From: Anagrus nilaparvatae
Lineage: Eukaryota; Arthropoda; Insecta; Hymenoptera; Mymaridae
Length of the DNA stretch: 64,000 nucleotides
Reading direction: 5' to 3'
Assembly (NCBI GenBank): GCA_022575985.1
Contig: JAKSXM010000247.1
Location: 2,751,501-2,815,500 of the forward strand
Part shown: positions 53,500 through 64,000 of the stretch, piece by piece
Numbering within the stretch: the first letter of the stretch is position 1
How the letters are laid out: each line of letters begins with the position of its first letter
Made by a program: the position numbers and the translations under genes
The notes under the pieces: generated by a model
The model's input: the letters and a program-made list of their open reading frames with translations, nothing else
Database searches by the model: none
What the model was told of the DNA's origin: nothing

Positions 53500-54110
53500 T
53501 ATTCTAGTTTAACCCCTTAAAAGATAATAATAAAACCCCTAAAAAGGGTTAGTTTTTGCTGATTTAAGGGTGGTTCCCTATTTTCCAGCCCTAATGGACA
53601 CCGGAGTTGGATTCAGCGACCCAAAAAACATATAGTAAAGCAAATCTCATCCTGTCAACAGATTTCGACCCCAAACCCGTTTTGACTGGAGTAAATGTTA
53701 TTTAAATGGAGCACATTTTGGCCAATATCGCCAAAACTGGTACCAAAAATTAAAAACCGACTTCGGGTGGTTTTTTGTTACCAAAAAAGCACCACTTCCT
53801 GAGAATCTCAAGTCGTTCCTATCCAGAGCAGATTTCGCCGAATATTCACCTCCCCCTTAGCCAATACCACCCCCAAAAGAGAAAAAGCAGTGCTTTTAAA
53901 GAAATACATATTTTGGCGGTGAAAGGGGTGAACATGACGAACTAATCCCCAGCAATACTTCAAATTGCTATTCAGATATCATTTTTGTATTCCGTGACCC
54001 AAAAAACTCATACAGACATTTTAAATTAGGAAAAAACGGTGCTTTTAAAGAATTACATATTTTGGGGGTAAAAGGGATAAAAACTTATAACCGGTTTGTG
54101 TACACACAAC
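53500..54110 (+). repeat. Dispersed 'GCGACCCAAAAAAC' repeat units
   Basis: CAGCGACCCAAAAAACATAT (53617) and CCGTGACCCAAAAAACTCAT with TTTTGGGGGTAAAAGGG. Same family as 2249-2590 and 46870-47320. Confidence 0.55.
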
Positions 54111-54349
54111 CAAAATGCATGGAACATGTTTACTTACATTTACATCTGTATTCTTACAGCATCGACACACAAAAAAAAATACAATTTCCTATTTTTATAA
54201 TTTGTAATTATCACCTTTACTAAATGTTAAGATTCTAAACCCAAACTATTATGATTTCCTAAACGCGTATTATTCTAGGTCCCTAAATCAAAAAAATTTT
54301 CTAAGTCCCTAAACGCAAATTATTCTAAGTCCCAAAATTGAAATTATTC

Positions 54350-54535
54350 CAAGTCCCATTTGACCCCCCCCCCTTAAATGGGACAAATTTGACTACCCCC
54401 CTTAAATGGGACATATTTGACCCCCCCCCCTTAAATGGGACAAATTTGACTACCCCCCTTAAATGGGACATATTTGACCTCCCCCTTAAATGGGACAAAT
54501 TTGACCCCCCCCCCCTTAAATTTCAAATTCCGAAG
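54350..54535 (+). repeat. C-rich minisatellite, 'CCCCCTTAAATGGGACAAATTTGA'
   Basis: Five or six units of about 28 bp (often paired as 57 bp). Each has a 5-10-C run, then TTAAATGGGACA, then A/TATTTGAC. It translates as PPLNGTN repeats but is not a gene. Confidence 0.85.
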
Positions 54536-56855
54536 TACCCCCTCCCTATAAACATGTTCCATGTTAAAAAGAGCAAATTTACCCCCAGAAATGCCTTAAA
54601 TAGCAACTTTAAGATAATTTTGGGTTATGGTACTTGCTAAAACTTAGTTTTCACTGAATAATTTATGGAGGGTATATCTCTTCTATACTTATCCATAGAA
54701 TAAATAATGATTGAATGTGATAACTTATAAGTTATCTATAGATAAAATAAATTGAAAATATAATCATTGACTATATTTATTTATTTAACAATTTGTAAAC
54801 TGTAGCGAGATGAAACTTAATAACTTTTTAATTATTTTTGGTCACGGGTTACACGCAAAATCGTATGGATTTTGCAGATTTCAATGAGTTATAATTATAT
54901 TATGTTATTTTACCAAGTTTAACTGTTAGTAGTTTATTATATAATGAATATACTTACAATTGATTTATTCTGGTCTTTAGAAATAACTTGAATTTTTATA
55001 AGTTGAACAGTAATTTATTTATTCAATTAAAATTTTAAAAGATTCGTTTATAAAGAAAAACTTAGAACTTAAGTTTTACAATGAAGTTTAATAGATAACT
55101 AATTCGAATTTGATTATTTTATTTATAAAATTGAAGAGTTAAAATATTAAATTTACAAATGAAATTTAGAATTTAAGTTTAACAATAGATATCTAACTTG
55201 AATTTGATTGCTTTATTTTATTTGAAAAATATTAAGAGTTACAAACGAAACTTAGAATTTAACTTTTAAATATTTTAAGAATTAAGATATTTGGAGAAAT
55301 AAGCCAATCTCGACTTGAAAAAAAATTAAAATAACTGCGGATTAACCTTACTTGGTTAATAGAAAAAAAAGGTCGAAGAGAATTAGTCTTAACTGGACTA
55401 ATAAAAAACTCGAACTGACCGGTTATAAAATTTGGGGGTTTATATATCCCAAAAATTGATAGATAAGCTCATCAAGTGTCAACTCCTATTTATCAATTCA
55501 TGGAATTTACCCTATCAGTTAAAAATATGTCAATCAAAAAAAATACGTTGACCCATTTCTCCAATATTATCTGGACAATAACAGGAAGTACAAAATAAGA
55601 AAAAATATAAAAATTGATAATTAAAATTAAAAATAATATAAAATTGATAAAAATAAAGAAATGAATAAAAAAAATTAGACAGTTATGACCGGAATTCATA
55701 AATTTAGAAGAAAAAGAGAGATAGAACAATAAAATAAATTTTTATACGGTATTATTCCGTAACAAAACCATCAAACGTTGTTTAAACAATTAATTCGGTG
55801 ACTTCCGAAATAGAGAATTCGGGTTTGGCAGGTCTAATTACAAAAAATTTCTTTGGTCCCTTTTTAAGATTTTAAAAATTTTCAGCTTCAGCGCTTATAT
55901 TAAATTATTGTCAATCTTTCAATAATTTGTTAAGAACATTTAAACTGCCAACTGCCAACTGGTGAAAATACACCCGGTGCGGTACAGATCAAAAAATATA
56001 AGTATCATTCACTTTTATCCACGCAAGACGTATTTCCGCGAACGGTCCTCTATGGCGGCTTTATTGCCATAGGGAATGTCCAGTTATATACGACCTTGAA
56101 TTTCATTTTCTTCCCGTTTATTTTAACGTTTTTTAAAATTATGTATTAATATATTAATACATCACGTGATAATATCGCCTGATCTGAAAAAAGAATACCA
56201 TACATATATTTTTTCTCATTTATTTTCTATTCATTTATTCCTTAAGTAATTATGTATTAACCGAATATTCATATATTATATCTGTTTCTCTCATACATCC
56301 TTTAAAAATTTTGAAACTTTTTCTCAATGAAAAATAGTAACATGGAAGCGTGATTGTGAGTTTTTACATACGTAGTGTCCCAGAATTGAACCCTCGATTC
56401 GAAAAACGAGCGAATAAAGGCAGTATGGTAATGGTTGCTATTTGTTTGTAGTCAAAATAGTATCCTACTATTGGTTAATAAAAAATGAAATTGTATCCCA
56501 TTATTACTTCGCAGTGTGTATATACAGTAATATTATTATAATTATTATTGGCTATGTAAAATATATGTATTTATGCTTTTGTAATTCAAAGTTCAAAACA
56601 ATCATGCGTTACACCAGCGATTCAAGAGTTCAAAATCAAAACCAGTATTTGTCGATGTAGTCTCGGATGATATAGTTTACCGGTAGTATATACATGTGTT
56701 AGTTAAGAAAAAAATTATATAGCAATAAAGTGACTTCAAGATTAAGTATTATAAGTGAATACATTAGAAAATTCTATAACTATTTTATATACATAAATAT
56801 TTGAAACATAGTAGATAATTTATATTATAAATACTATACGAAAACAATTAAAAAA

Positions 56856-57000
56856 ATGGACGTGGCGTGGCTTGTAAGAGAAAATGCTTTGAGTAAAAAT
56901 AATGGAAAAATTTGTGCCTTCCCCAGGAGGCCATGGTTAACCGATAACTGGGCAGCAGCGGCTCCTCAAGGAAATATTGGAGTTAAAGGCATAATAGCAG
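56856..57000 (+). CDS. SLC25A1: Citrate carrier exon 1
   Basis: ATG in AAAAAAATGG context at 56856, 48 codons plus 1 nt, donor GCAG|GTATAT. It encodes the N-terminal extension and the start of the first carrier repeat (GVKGIIAG). Confidence 0.93.
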
Positions 57001-59438
57001 GTATATATTATTATTTATTACCCAAAAATAACTGCAATTCGCTCGAAACTTACTGCTTTATTGATTTAATTTTGAAGCACTTATTTTTCTATGAAGGAAA
57101 AAAATTCCTGCAAAATATTCACACAGTTGTCAAATGTACCAAATTATAACCTTTTTTTTTAAAGAATATAATATTTTAATTATAAATTTTTCTAAAAATA
57201 TATATCTTCTGTAAGAATATTTTTACTAGTATAAATATAACATAATAAATTTGACACCGTGTATATAAAATTTATAAAATGCATATAATTTAATCATACA
57301 AATAATTTAATTTAGGTATGTTGTAAAATTTATTATCTTTAATAATGCAAAAAACCAAAATATATTTTATAATGAGATGGGGGTATCGCAGACGACCTTT
57401 TCAATACTTGTACTCCGCCTATACGTGTATGCATGCGGTTATGTGTACTTGCATTTCATATAAATCCTGTCATAAAAGATAATAGTTTTTTTTTTTGTAA
57501 AAATTATTTCCACCATTGCTTTGAATTTAATTTTATAATCTTCGAGATTTTTATTTTTAATGATTTAACCATCGCGTTATAAATGTTTATAATTGTTATC
57601 CTCAAAAATAACTTATTGCACTTTGCAGCTATAAAGAAGCAAATAATACTTTATTATTATATGCATCAAACGATAAATGATGAATTATTTTTTCTATGCA
57701 TAAAATTTTAGTAATTCTAATTTTGTACTAAAAAGAATTCAATCAGTGTCTAAAGAATTTTGTATAATTTTGTTTCATTTTAATTACACATATCAAAATT
57801 TGTACCAGGAAGATTTGCATTTGCAAACAAAATATTTGATTTTTTATTCAAAACAAAAAGTTCTTTTTCTTGAATATTTTTGAAATATAAATGACCTACA
57901 AATTTAACATATTGTAACTGATATATTTATTTTTAAAACAAATCTAAATATAAAGCTTTACTATAAGAAAAAATTTAAATTCTTTAATAAACTAAAGCAT
58001 ATTATGATATATATGCATGTGATACACAAAAAGTTTTGTAAACAACCAGAATAAGTTAACATGTGTAAACATTTAATGAAAGAATTTCTTTGCATCTTTT
58101 AATTTGCTTTTTATATCAAAGCCAAGTAAAAAAAAAACAAATATTTTTTTATTTTCTGAGCATGCTTTGCATATTTTTGTAGGTGTATGAATGTTTTAAA
58201 ATAAAAAAAATTTTTTTTATATAAAATAATGAAGATATATTTTACATAGTTTTTCAACTTGATTGCTCTATTTTTGTCTTTTTTGTTTAACACAAAAATT
58301 ACTTAGTAAATCGATAAAATTTAAATGAATGTTTTTACACTATCAAAATGATAACTAAAACAGTAGCAATAACTACTTTTTTGTTTTCTTTAATCTATCT
58401 CCAACGAATAATTTACTTTGTATTCAATTAAAATTTAGGTGGGATAACTGGAGGAATTGAAATATGTATTACCTATCCAACCGAGTACGTGAAGACTCAG
58501 TTACAATTGGATGGTAAAGCTGGAGCAGGAAAACAATTTAATGGAATATGGGACTGTGTTAAAAAGACTGTTCAGGGTCATGGTTTTTTTGGACTTTATA
58601 GAGGACTTTCAGTTCTCATTTATGGTTCAATTCCAAAATCAGCAGTTCGATTTGGTGCATTTGAGTCAGCAAAAAAAAATTTAGTTGATTCTGAAGGCAA
58701 ATTAAATGTTCAAAATCGCTTGTTAGCAGGTTTATGTGCAGGTGTCTGTGAAGCTATTCTTGCTGTAACTCCCATGGAGACAGTTAAAGTTAAATTTATC
58801 AACGATCAACGATCAGCGAACCCAAGATTTAGAGGATTTTTCCATGGAGTTGGTATCATTGTTAAAGAAAATGGTAAGACCTGAAATATAAATTATTGCA
58901 TATAATAATTTTTTTTAATAACCAATTTTTTTAGGTATTAGAGGTGTATACCAAGGCTTATTTCCAACCATAATGAAACAAGGATCAAATCAAGCCATTC
59001 GATTTTTTGTAATGGAATCCTTAAAAGAATGGTACAAAGGTGGAGACAACAATAAACCTGTTCCTAAATTAGTTGTAGGTGCTTTTGGTGCTTTAGCTGG
59101 AGCTGCATCTGTCTATGGAAATACTCCGATTGATGTAGTTAAAACAAGAATGCAGGTTAGTTACTAATAATAGTCAATAGATTTTTTTTAAATAATTTTT
59201 TGATTAAAATTAAATTATATATTATAATTTGCAACAAAAATAAAAATAATTTTAGGGATTAGAAGCCGCAAAATATAAAAATAGTTTAGATTGTGCTGTT
59301 CAAATTTGGAAAAAAGAAGGACCAATGGCTTTTTATAAAGGAACAGTACCAAGGTTAGGAAGAGTTTGTTTAGATGTTGCCATAACATTTATGATATATG
59401 ACTCATTTATGGAACTCTTTACTAAAATTTGGCCTTAA
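56856..59438 (+). CDS. SLC25A1: Mitochondrial tricarboxylate (citrate) carrier, SLC25A1-type, 4 exons, 327 aa
   Basis: This carrier exchanges mitochondrial citrate for cytosolic malate across the inner membrane, supplying acetyl units for lipid synthesis (family knowledge). The spliced product keeps frame through all three introns and shows three carrier repeats with signatures P62-TEYV-K67, P160-METV-K165 and P258-IDVV-K263. Citrate-carrier-specific stretches are visible: [14 protein letters not shown] at repeat 1, [15 protein letters not shown] and [17 protein letters not shown]. The length fits the family (about 310-320 aa). The N-terminal 40 residues ([16 protein letters not shown]...) are a little longer than usual and could hold a presequence. 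Exons: 56856-57000, 58439-58873, 58935-59155, 59256-59438. The symbol is by family; the fly orthologue is called scheggia. Confidence 0.95.
57001..58438 (+). other. Citrate carrier intron 1
   Basis: 1.44 kb of AT-rich DNA between a GTATAT donor and an AATTTAG acceptor. I see no repeat or gene in it, in contrast to the helicase introns. Confidence 0.7.
58439..58873 (+). CDS. SLC25A1: Citrate carrier exon 2
   Basis: AATTTAG acceptor, donor AATG|GTAAGA, 435 nt. It carries the first two signature motifs (YPTEYVK and TPMETVK). The intron before it is 1.44 kb and AT-rich with no insertions that I recognise. Confidence 0.95.
58935..59155 (+). CDS. SLC25A1: Citrate carrier exon 3
   Basis: TTTTTAG acceptor, donor GCAG|GTTAGT, 221 nt. 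It encodes [20 protein letters not shown] and the third signature [11 protein letters not shown]. Confidence 0.95.
59256..59438 (+). CDS. SLC25A1: Citrate carrier exon 4 (stop codon)
   Basis: ATTTTAG acceptor, 60 codons plus [23 protein letters not shown] and [15 protein letters not shown] close the last transmembrane segment. Confidence 0.95.
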   Translation, partial: GLEAAKYKNSLDCAVQIWKKEGPMAFYKGTVPRLGRVCLDVAITFMIYDSFMELFTKIWP

Positions 59439-62395
59439 GAAGGCCTTCAGGAAATATGGGTTTTATGTTTTTTCTTTAATGATATAATTATTGTTTTAAC
59501 TAACATTTTTTGTAATTATTTGCATTTTAAAGTGAACCAATTTAAATTAAATTTATAATTGCATCATGAATAGTAGTACCTGGGGAGGGTAGAAGTTAGT
59601 AAAAGTTTTTAAGAGGAAAAAGCAAATTTAAACCATTTATAATCATGAAATTGTTAAATATAAAAACATATCAAACGTTAAACTAATTGTATTTTAAGAG
59701 TATGTGCAAATAGATTATATTGTTTAAAAATTAATTCATTAAAAAATTCCTTTAACTTTTTTTTGCGAGCTAAACATTGTTAAAAATGATTAAATTATTT
59801 AATAATGTAAAATAATAATGTTATGAATTATGGTAAAAATTCAATGATTTTTTGTAGTTTAGAATCTTTTTATATATTTTTTTATGTTGTAAATAATATT
59901 TTTGATTGCAATTGTTAATTTACTTAATGATCTCTTTTTATAATAAAAAATTCTGATTATTTAAAATGATTTATTAAAAAACATCTTAAAAGAATATTTT
60001 TATCTTACCATTATTTTCACAAAATGCTTTTTTGAAAAAAACAAATATAAGATAAAAATACTAGATTTTAATTTACAATTTTTAAAATCAAAAGCACAAA
60101 TTATACATTATTTATAAATAACTATAACAGGAAAAAGAATTCTAAGTCAAGCTCATGATATCTGCAATTTTTTACAAGCAAGGACATTACACAATATTTG
60201 CAATACACTTTTAAATAATTATTAATTTATATATTATTTATTGTTAAAGAAATTGATAATATTTAAATTTATGTATATTACTTGTTAATTCACAAAGTAA
60301 AATCAAATTATTAATGTTGCCAGTTTCTTATGATAGGATGCCATACAAAAATGTAATTTGTTCTTTGGAAAAAAAGTTTTATTAACTTACATAGGAAAGT
60401 ACAATGGTTCTGGATATAATAGAATGTAGCTATTGCACAATAAAAAATTAAAATATAATACTAGAATACTTTTAACGAAAGAAAAAGTAGAAAAATATTT
60501 TTATGACACAAAGTTTATTTTGTTATTATATACGAAATTTATACTTTAGTTATAGAACTTAAGCATTTTGCAGATAAACCATTCCAGGTTGTAGCAACGG
60601 AAAAATTGCATTAAAAATTATATTCAATGATAAATGTTTAAGTTTCATATATTTACTTAGTTTTATTGTTGATCGATACACTAACAATAATTGTTAATTA
60701 TTTTTATTTCACATTCCATGAATATATGTAATAATAAAATCATAAATAATTATAAACAGTAATGGCTATGATTGATTTCATCAGCTTAAGAATGCTTAAA
60801 AATTTATATGAAAGTAATAATGTATAAGAAAAAAATAACATGTAGAAACTAAGTGTTTATAATTTACATGTATTGATGTAATTTTTAAAAATTTATTAAA
60901 GTACAAATTTTTAAGTAAATATGATGTTTTTTATTCATTCGATTACATTTATTTATGGTGAATATGCAAAAAAAGTTAAATTATCAAAGGAGTACCTTTT
61001 AGAGGTAAATAAACAATTTTTTTAATAGCTGCAAGTAAGTTATTTATTGTTTTTGTATGGAGATAAAATTTAAATAAAAAAATATTAACAATAAAAATTT
61101 GTTTACCTATCTTCCTATTTGTATTTTTATTAAAAACTAAAAATTCATTTTCGGAAATCAATTTTTTTAAACGTTATTATTTATGGTTCACACTAAATCG
61201 GTTTTCTGTAATAGAATTTAATTAGGCTTGAAAAGCACTTAGTAACAAAATAATTAGGTCGGCTTTATTAAATTCAGGTTCTATAGGTACAAAATAGCTT
61301 AGTTTTTACCCTTACAAGCAGTAATCGATCATACCATTTTTCTGTCTAAAAACCATCAAAAAAGCTAAAAATTACGATTTTCGAAGTTTTTAACCTCAAA
61401 ACGATTTTAAAAATATTAAAATAAATTATTTTTTTTTTTTTTGTATTTTATTAATACAAAAATTTTGACATCAACCGCATCCCGATCGGATCCGAGGATT
61501 CAAATTTTGTAGTAAAATACACACTTGAACCTCCTTCGGTGAACGCAAGAGGTACTGACCCTTGAAATCTTATTTTTTATCATAAACCATTAAATTGAGC
61601 CAAAAAAATGTGAAAAATATGCTGGAGCCGAAAACCATAATTTATTCCGCAGTTATAAATAGTCTTTATAATTTTATATGTTTTGTGCTTAAATATTTTA
61701 TTTCACGTAAGATTCTTTCTTTGCCAAAACAGCAATGGTGGGCAGGTCGGGTCATCGGATCGGCCTCAAATTTTTCCCATGTTTTTATAACATAAAGATA
61801 GGAAAATCCTCAAATTTTTAGCCTTCTAGGTCTTAAACAACCCGAGTTATGCCAATCAAACTCATTAGGCGGCTCTCGACCAGCGTTAGTGCATTTCGGG
61901 AAAATGGTTAAAAATCATAAATATAAGCTTGAAAAAAAATTCTGAAAGAGTATATATGTTGGGAAACCTTCAGTAAATCCATTTCTGCCATTAGTTTTTC
62001 GAAAAAACCCCGGAAAATGGGAAAATGCGTTTTAAGAAAAATTACAATATCTCATTTTCCGCCATTTTTATTTTGAAAATTTTTTTTTCAAAATTTTTTT
62101 CAACCGGAATTCCATCGATCTGTCTGAAAAAAAATTTTGATTTCGGCCATTAAGGTCGATTTTAGCCTGTTTTAGAATAATTTCACATTTTCAATACTTC
62201 TTTATTTAATTTTCCATAAAGGGTTAAAATAATTGACTTTTTTGCTTTCAGAATCGAATAGCCAGAGAAAAAGTCCTAAATAAAAAAAAATTGCTATTTT
62301 CGATGAAAATTAACGAAGTTATGGTCAAGTAAAGATATTGTCAAAAACTACCATTTTTATACTAATTCCAATTTTAGGCTCTAAAACGACATTAT
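59439..62395. other. Citrate carrier 3' flank, AT-rich
   Basis: No gene supported. A possible polyadenylation signal AATAAA lies at about 59942. Positions 61260-62200 hold diverged copies of CGGAAAA-type repeats also seen at 43.9-45.7 kb, and AATATGCTGGAGCC near 61614, which resembles the 128-bp monomer of 17.1-18.5 kb. Confidence 0.5.
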
Positions 62396-62725
62396 AACTT
62401 GAAAAATGCATAACTCGCTTAAATTTTATCGTAAAAAGAAAAGTTTTGGATTATTATCGAGTATTTTTACCTTGACTATCCTTTTACGCAAGAAAAAAAT
62501 TAGTTTAGTCGTTAAAAAGTTTTTTTTTGGTCAAAAACTAATGTAACATGTTAAAGACTGTTTTTGATTATTATCATTGTTTAACAAAAAAAATAAATTT
62601 CTGTCAATAAAATTAATTTTTTTATCGGATAAACGAATAGCCAAGGAAAAAATACTCGATAATAATCCAAAACTTTTCTTTTTATACGATAAAATTTAAG
62701 CGAGTTATGCATTTTTCAAGTTTCA
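62396..62725. repeat. Inverted repeat, arms of about 85 bp
   Basis: AACTTGAAAAATGCATAACTCGCTTAAATTTTATCG (62396-62431) and TTTTGGATTATTATCGAGTA are reverse-complemented at 62655-62725 (TACTCGATAATAATCCAAAA, CGATAAAATTTAAGCGAGTT). A diverged third copy of the arm lies near 63362-63400. Confidence 0.75.
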
Positions 62726-63639
62726 AATAATTTTTATCAAATCGAAAACCCCACGGTTTAGTGTTTCAAGTAAAAGTAAAGTCTTTTATAAAAATTGATT
62801 TTTCACCCCATTTTACCCTAATTTTCCATCCCTAGATGAAGCTTTATGATTTTTTTGAGTTCATATTTGAAATAAGCTTTGGGAACCCCCGGATGCTAAT
62901 TAGAAAAAGAAATAATATAAAATTTTACGCATAGTAAAGATTTACTTTAAAGTGGCACGTTTTGGCCGCAAAACGGGGCTAAAATCGATTGTTTTTTAAG
63001 TTTCCGCACCTTGTAGACATTTTCTTAGGGTTTTTTAGTAAAAAATGATTCAAAAATTGAATTCCTCATGAGTTTCTAGTCTTAAAAAAATTTTAAAATT
63101 TAATGGCCGGTAAATTTTAAAATTTAATAGCCGGTATTAATCAAGTGGCACGTTTTGGCTGCCTGGGCAGTAATGGGTAAAAAAAGATAGATAAAAAAAT
63201 TTGATTGCCAGGGAAAAATCACTCCAGAAGAAAAAAAAACTTCTTTTTCTGATGAAATTTAAAAATATTATTTAAAAATTTAAAATCAATCTAAGATTTT
63301 GCTCAATTTCATCTTAAGAAAGATTGAAATTTTATAGAAAAAAGCCTATTTTTGAACTTTAAACATGCATTACTCGCTTCATTTTCATCGTAAAATAATA
63401 ATTTTTTTTTAAATCGATGTATTTTTCCCTGGCAATTCATTTCTTCAAAAGCTAGGTCAAAAGCAAATAGAAAATTGGTGAAAAACTGGATAAATTGTGC
63501 TTTGGTAACTCAGGCACACAACAAAAAAAAAGTCATGTGCCAGAAGGTAGACCCCATGGAATGAGGGTTTTTGGTGGTGCTAAAACCGAATATGGCCATA
63601 GAAATGCAATTTAACTAGCCAATTAGAGACCCTAGGGTC

Positions 63640-64000
63640 TCTATAGCCAATTTGCCCTCAGCGCCCCCGTATGCCCCCCCAAAAAGTTAAAAAAAATTTT
63701 TTTTTGAAAAATGAAAATTGAACTATATACTCATGTTTTATGGGACGCATATACCAAAAATGTATACAAAAAATGTTTTTAACCAACGTTTGGCGCTGTA
63801 GACGACCTCAGTGCGCCCATTCATACCCCCCCCCCCCACACGGCTAAAAATATGTTTATTACAAAAATTAAAACTTAATATGAATTCTTATATTTTTTGG
63901 GACGGTGAAACCAAAAATAAATATAAAAAATTTTTTCTACTAATGTTTGGCCTTGTAAATCACCCCAGTGGCCCCATGCACCCCCCCCCCCATAATGAGA
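63640..64000 (+). repeat. Tandem repeat of about 160 bp with C-runs, cut by window end
   Basis: At least two and a half units, each with CCTCAGCGCCCCCGTATGCC-like C-rich start, AAAATGAAAATTGAACTATA-type middle, TTTTATGGGACGCATATACC and CCAACGTTTGGCGCTGTAGA. C runs occur at 63826-63837 and 63981-63990. A small palindrome GAGACCCTAGGGTCTC lies at 63626-63641, just upstream. Confidence 0.7.

Larger units (their letters stand above)
50626..56855. other. Intergenic region between zinc-finger gene and citrate carrier
   Basis: AT-rich with repeats listed separately at 51197, 51632, 53500 and 54350. Segments 51811-53490 and 54640-56855 contain no gene that I can support; the small open frames lack any recognisable feature. 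Confidence 0.6.

Noticed and set aside
54338..54640. A 100-aa frame with PPPLNGTNLTT repeats
   Set aside because: It is a C-rich minisatellite; codon pattern follows the repeat unit and the frame depends on C-run length.

Overview
The window looks like AT-rich eukaryotic nuclear DNA, most likely from an insect. It has spliced genes with GT/AG introns, a C2H2 zinc-finger gene, a mitochondrial citrate carrier, an EN-RT non-LTR retrotransposon and many TA-flanked inverted-repeat elements. A closer placement (for example a parasitoid wasp) would be a guess. No bacterial operons, CRISPR arrays, rRNA or convincing viral genes were seen.

Left two thirds (about 2.6-41.0 kb, minus strand): one senataxin/Sen1-like SF1B helicase gene, which I rebuilt as 14 coding exons with consistent splice phases (1527 codons plus 2 nt; the 3' end is not found). 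It starts with an FHA domain (exons 1-3). A long acidic and lysine-rich linker follows (exon 4), with SUMO-type motifs. A Sen1-type helicase core is spread over exons 5-14. The introns total over 33 kb and are filled with mobile DNA: a 2.7-kb nested foldback element, a LINE copy with an intact poly(A) tail, a 1.4-kb inverted array of 128-bp monomers, a roughly 1-kb array of CCGTATATACGG-like palindromes, hairpin MITEs with clear target duplications, a pogo-like element, and a tRNA-like gene inside an inverted repeat.

Middle (41-56.8 kb): repeat-rich intergenic DNA around one single-exon C2H2 zinc-finger gene (49.5-50.6 kb, plus strand). Elements here include a foldback containing TTAGG-type motifs, a 1.6-kb inverted-repeat element inserted into another dispersed repeat, a 624-bp and a 398-bp TA-flanked foldback, and a C-rich minisatellite.

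Right part (56.8-59.4 kb, plus strand): a complete four-exon gene for the mitochondrial tricarboxylate (citrate) carrier, 327 aa. The last 4.5 kb hold no gene that I can support, only inverted and tandem repeats.

The three host genes are not functionally linked. The unusual content is the density and nesting of foldback/palindromic elements inside the helicase introns, and the FHA plus SUMO-motif architecture of the helicase. All calls come from reading the sequence; no alignment or database search was run.
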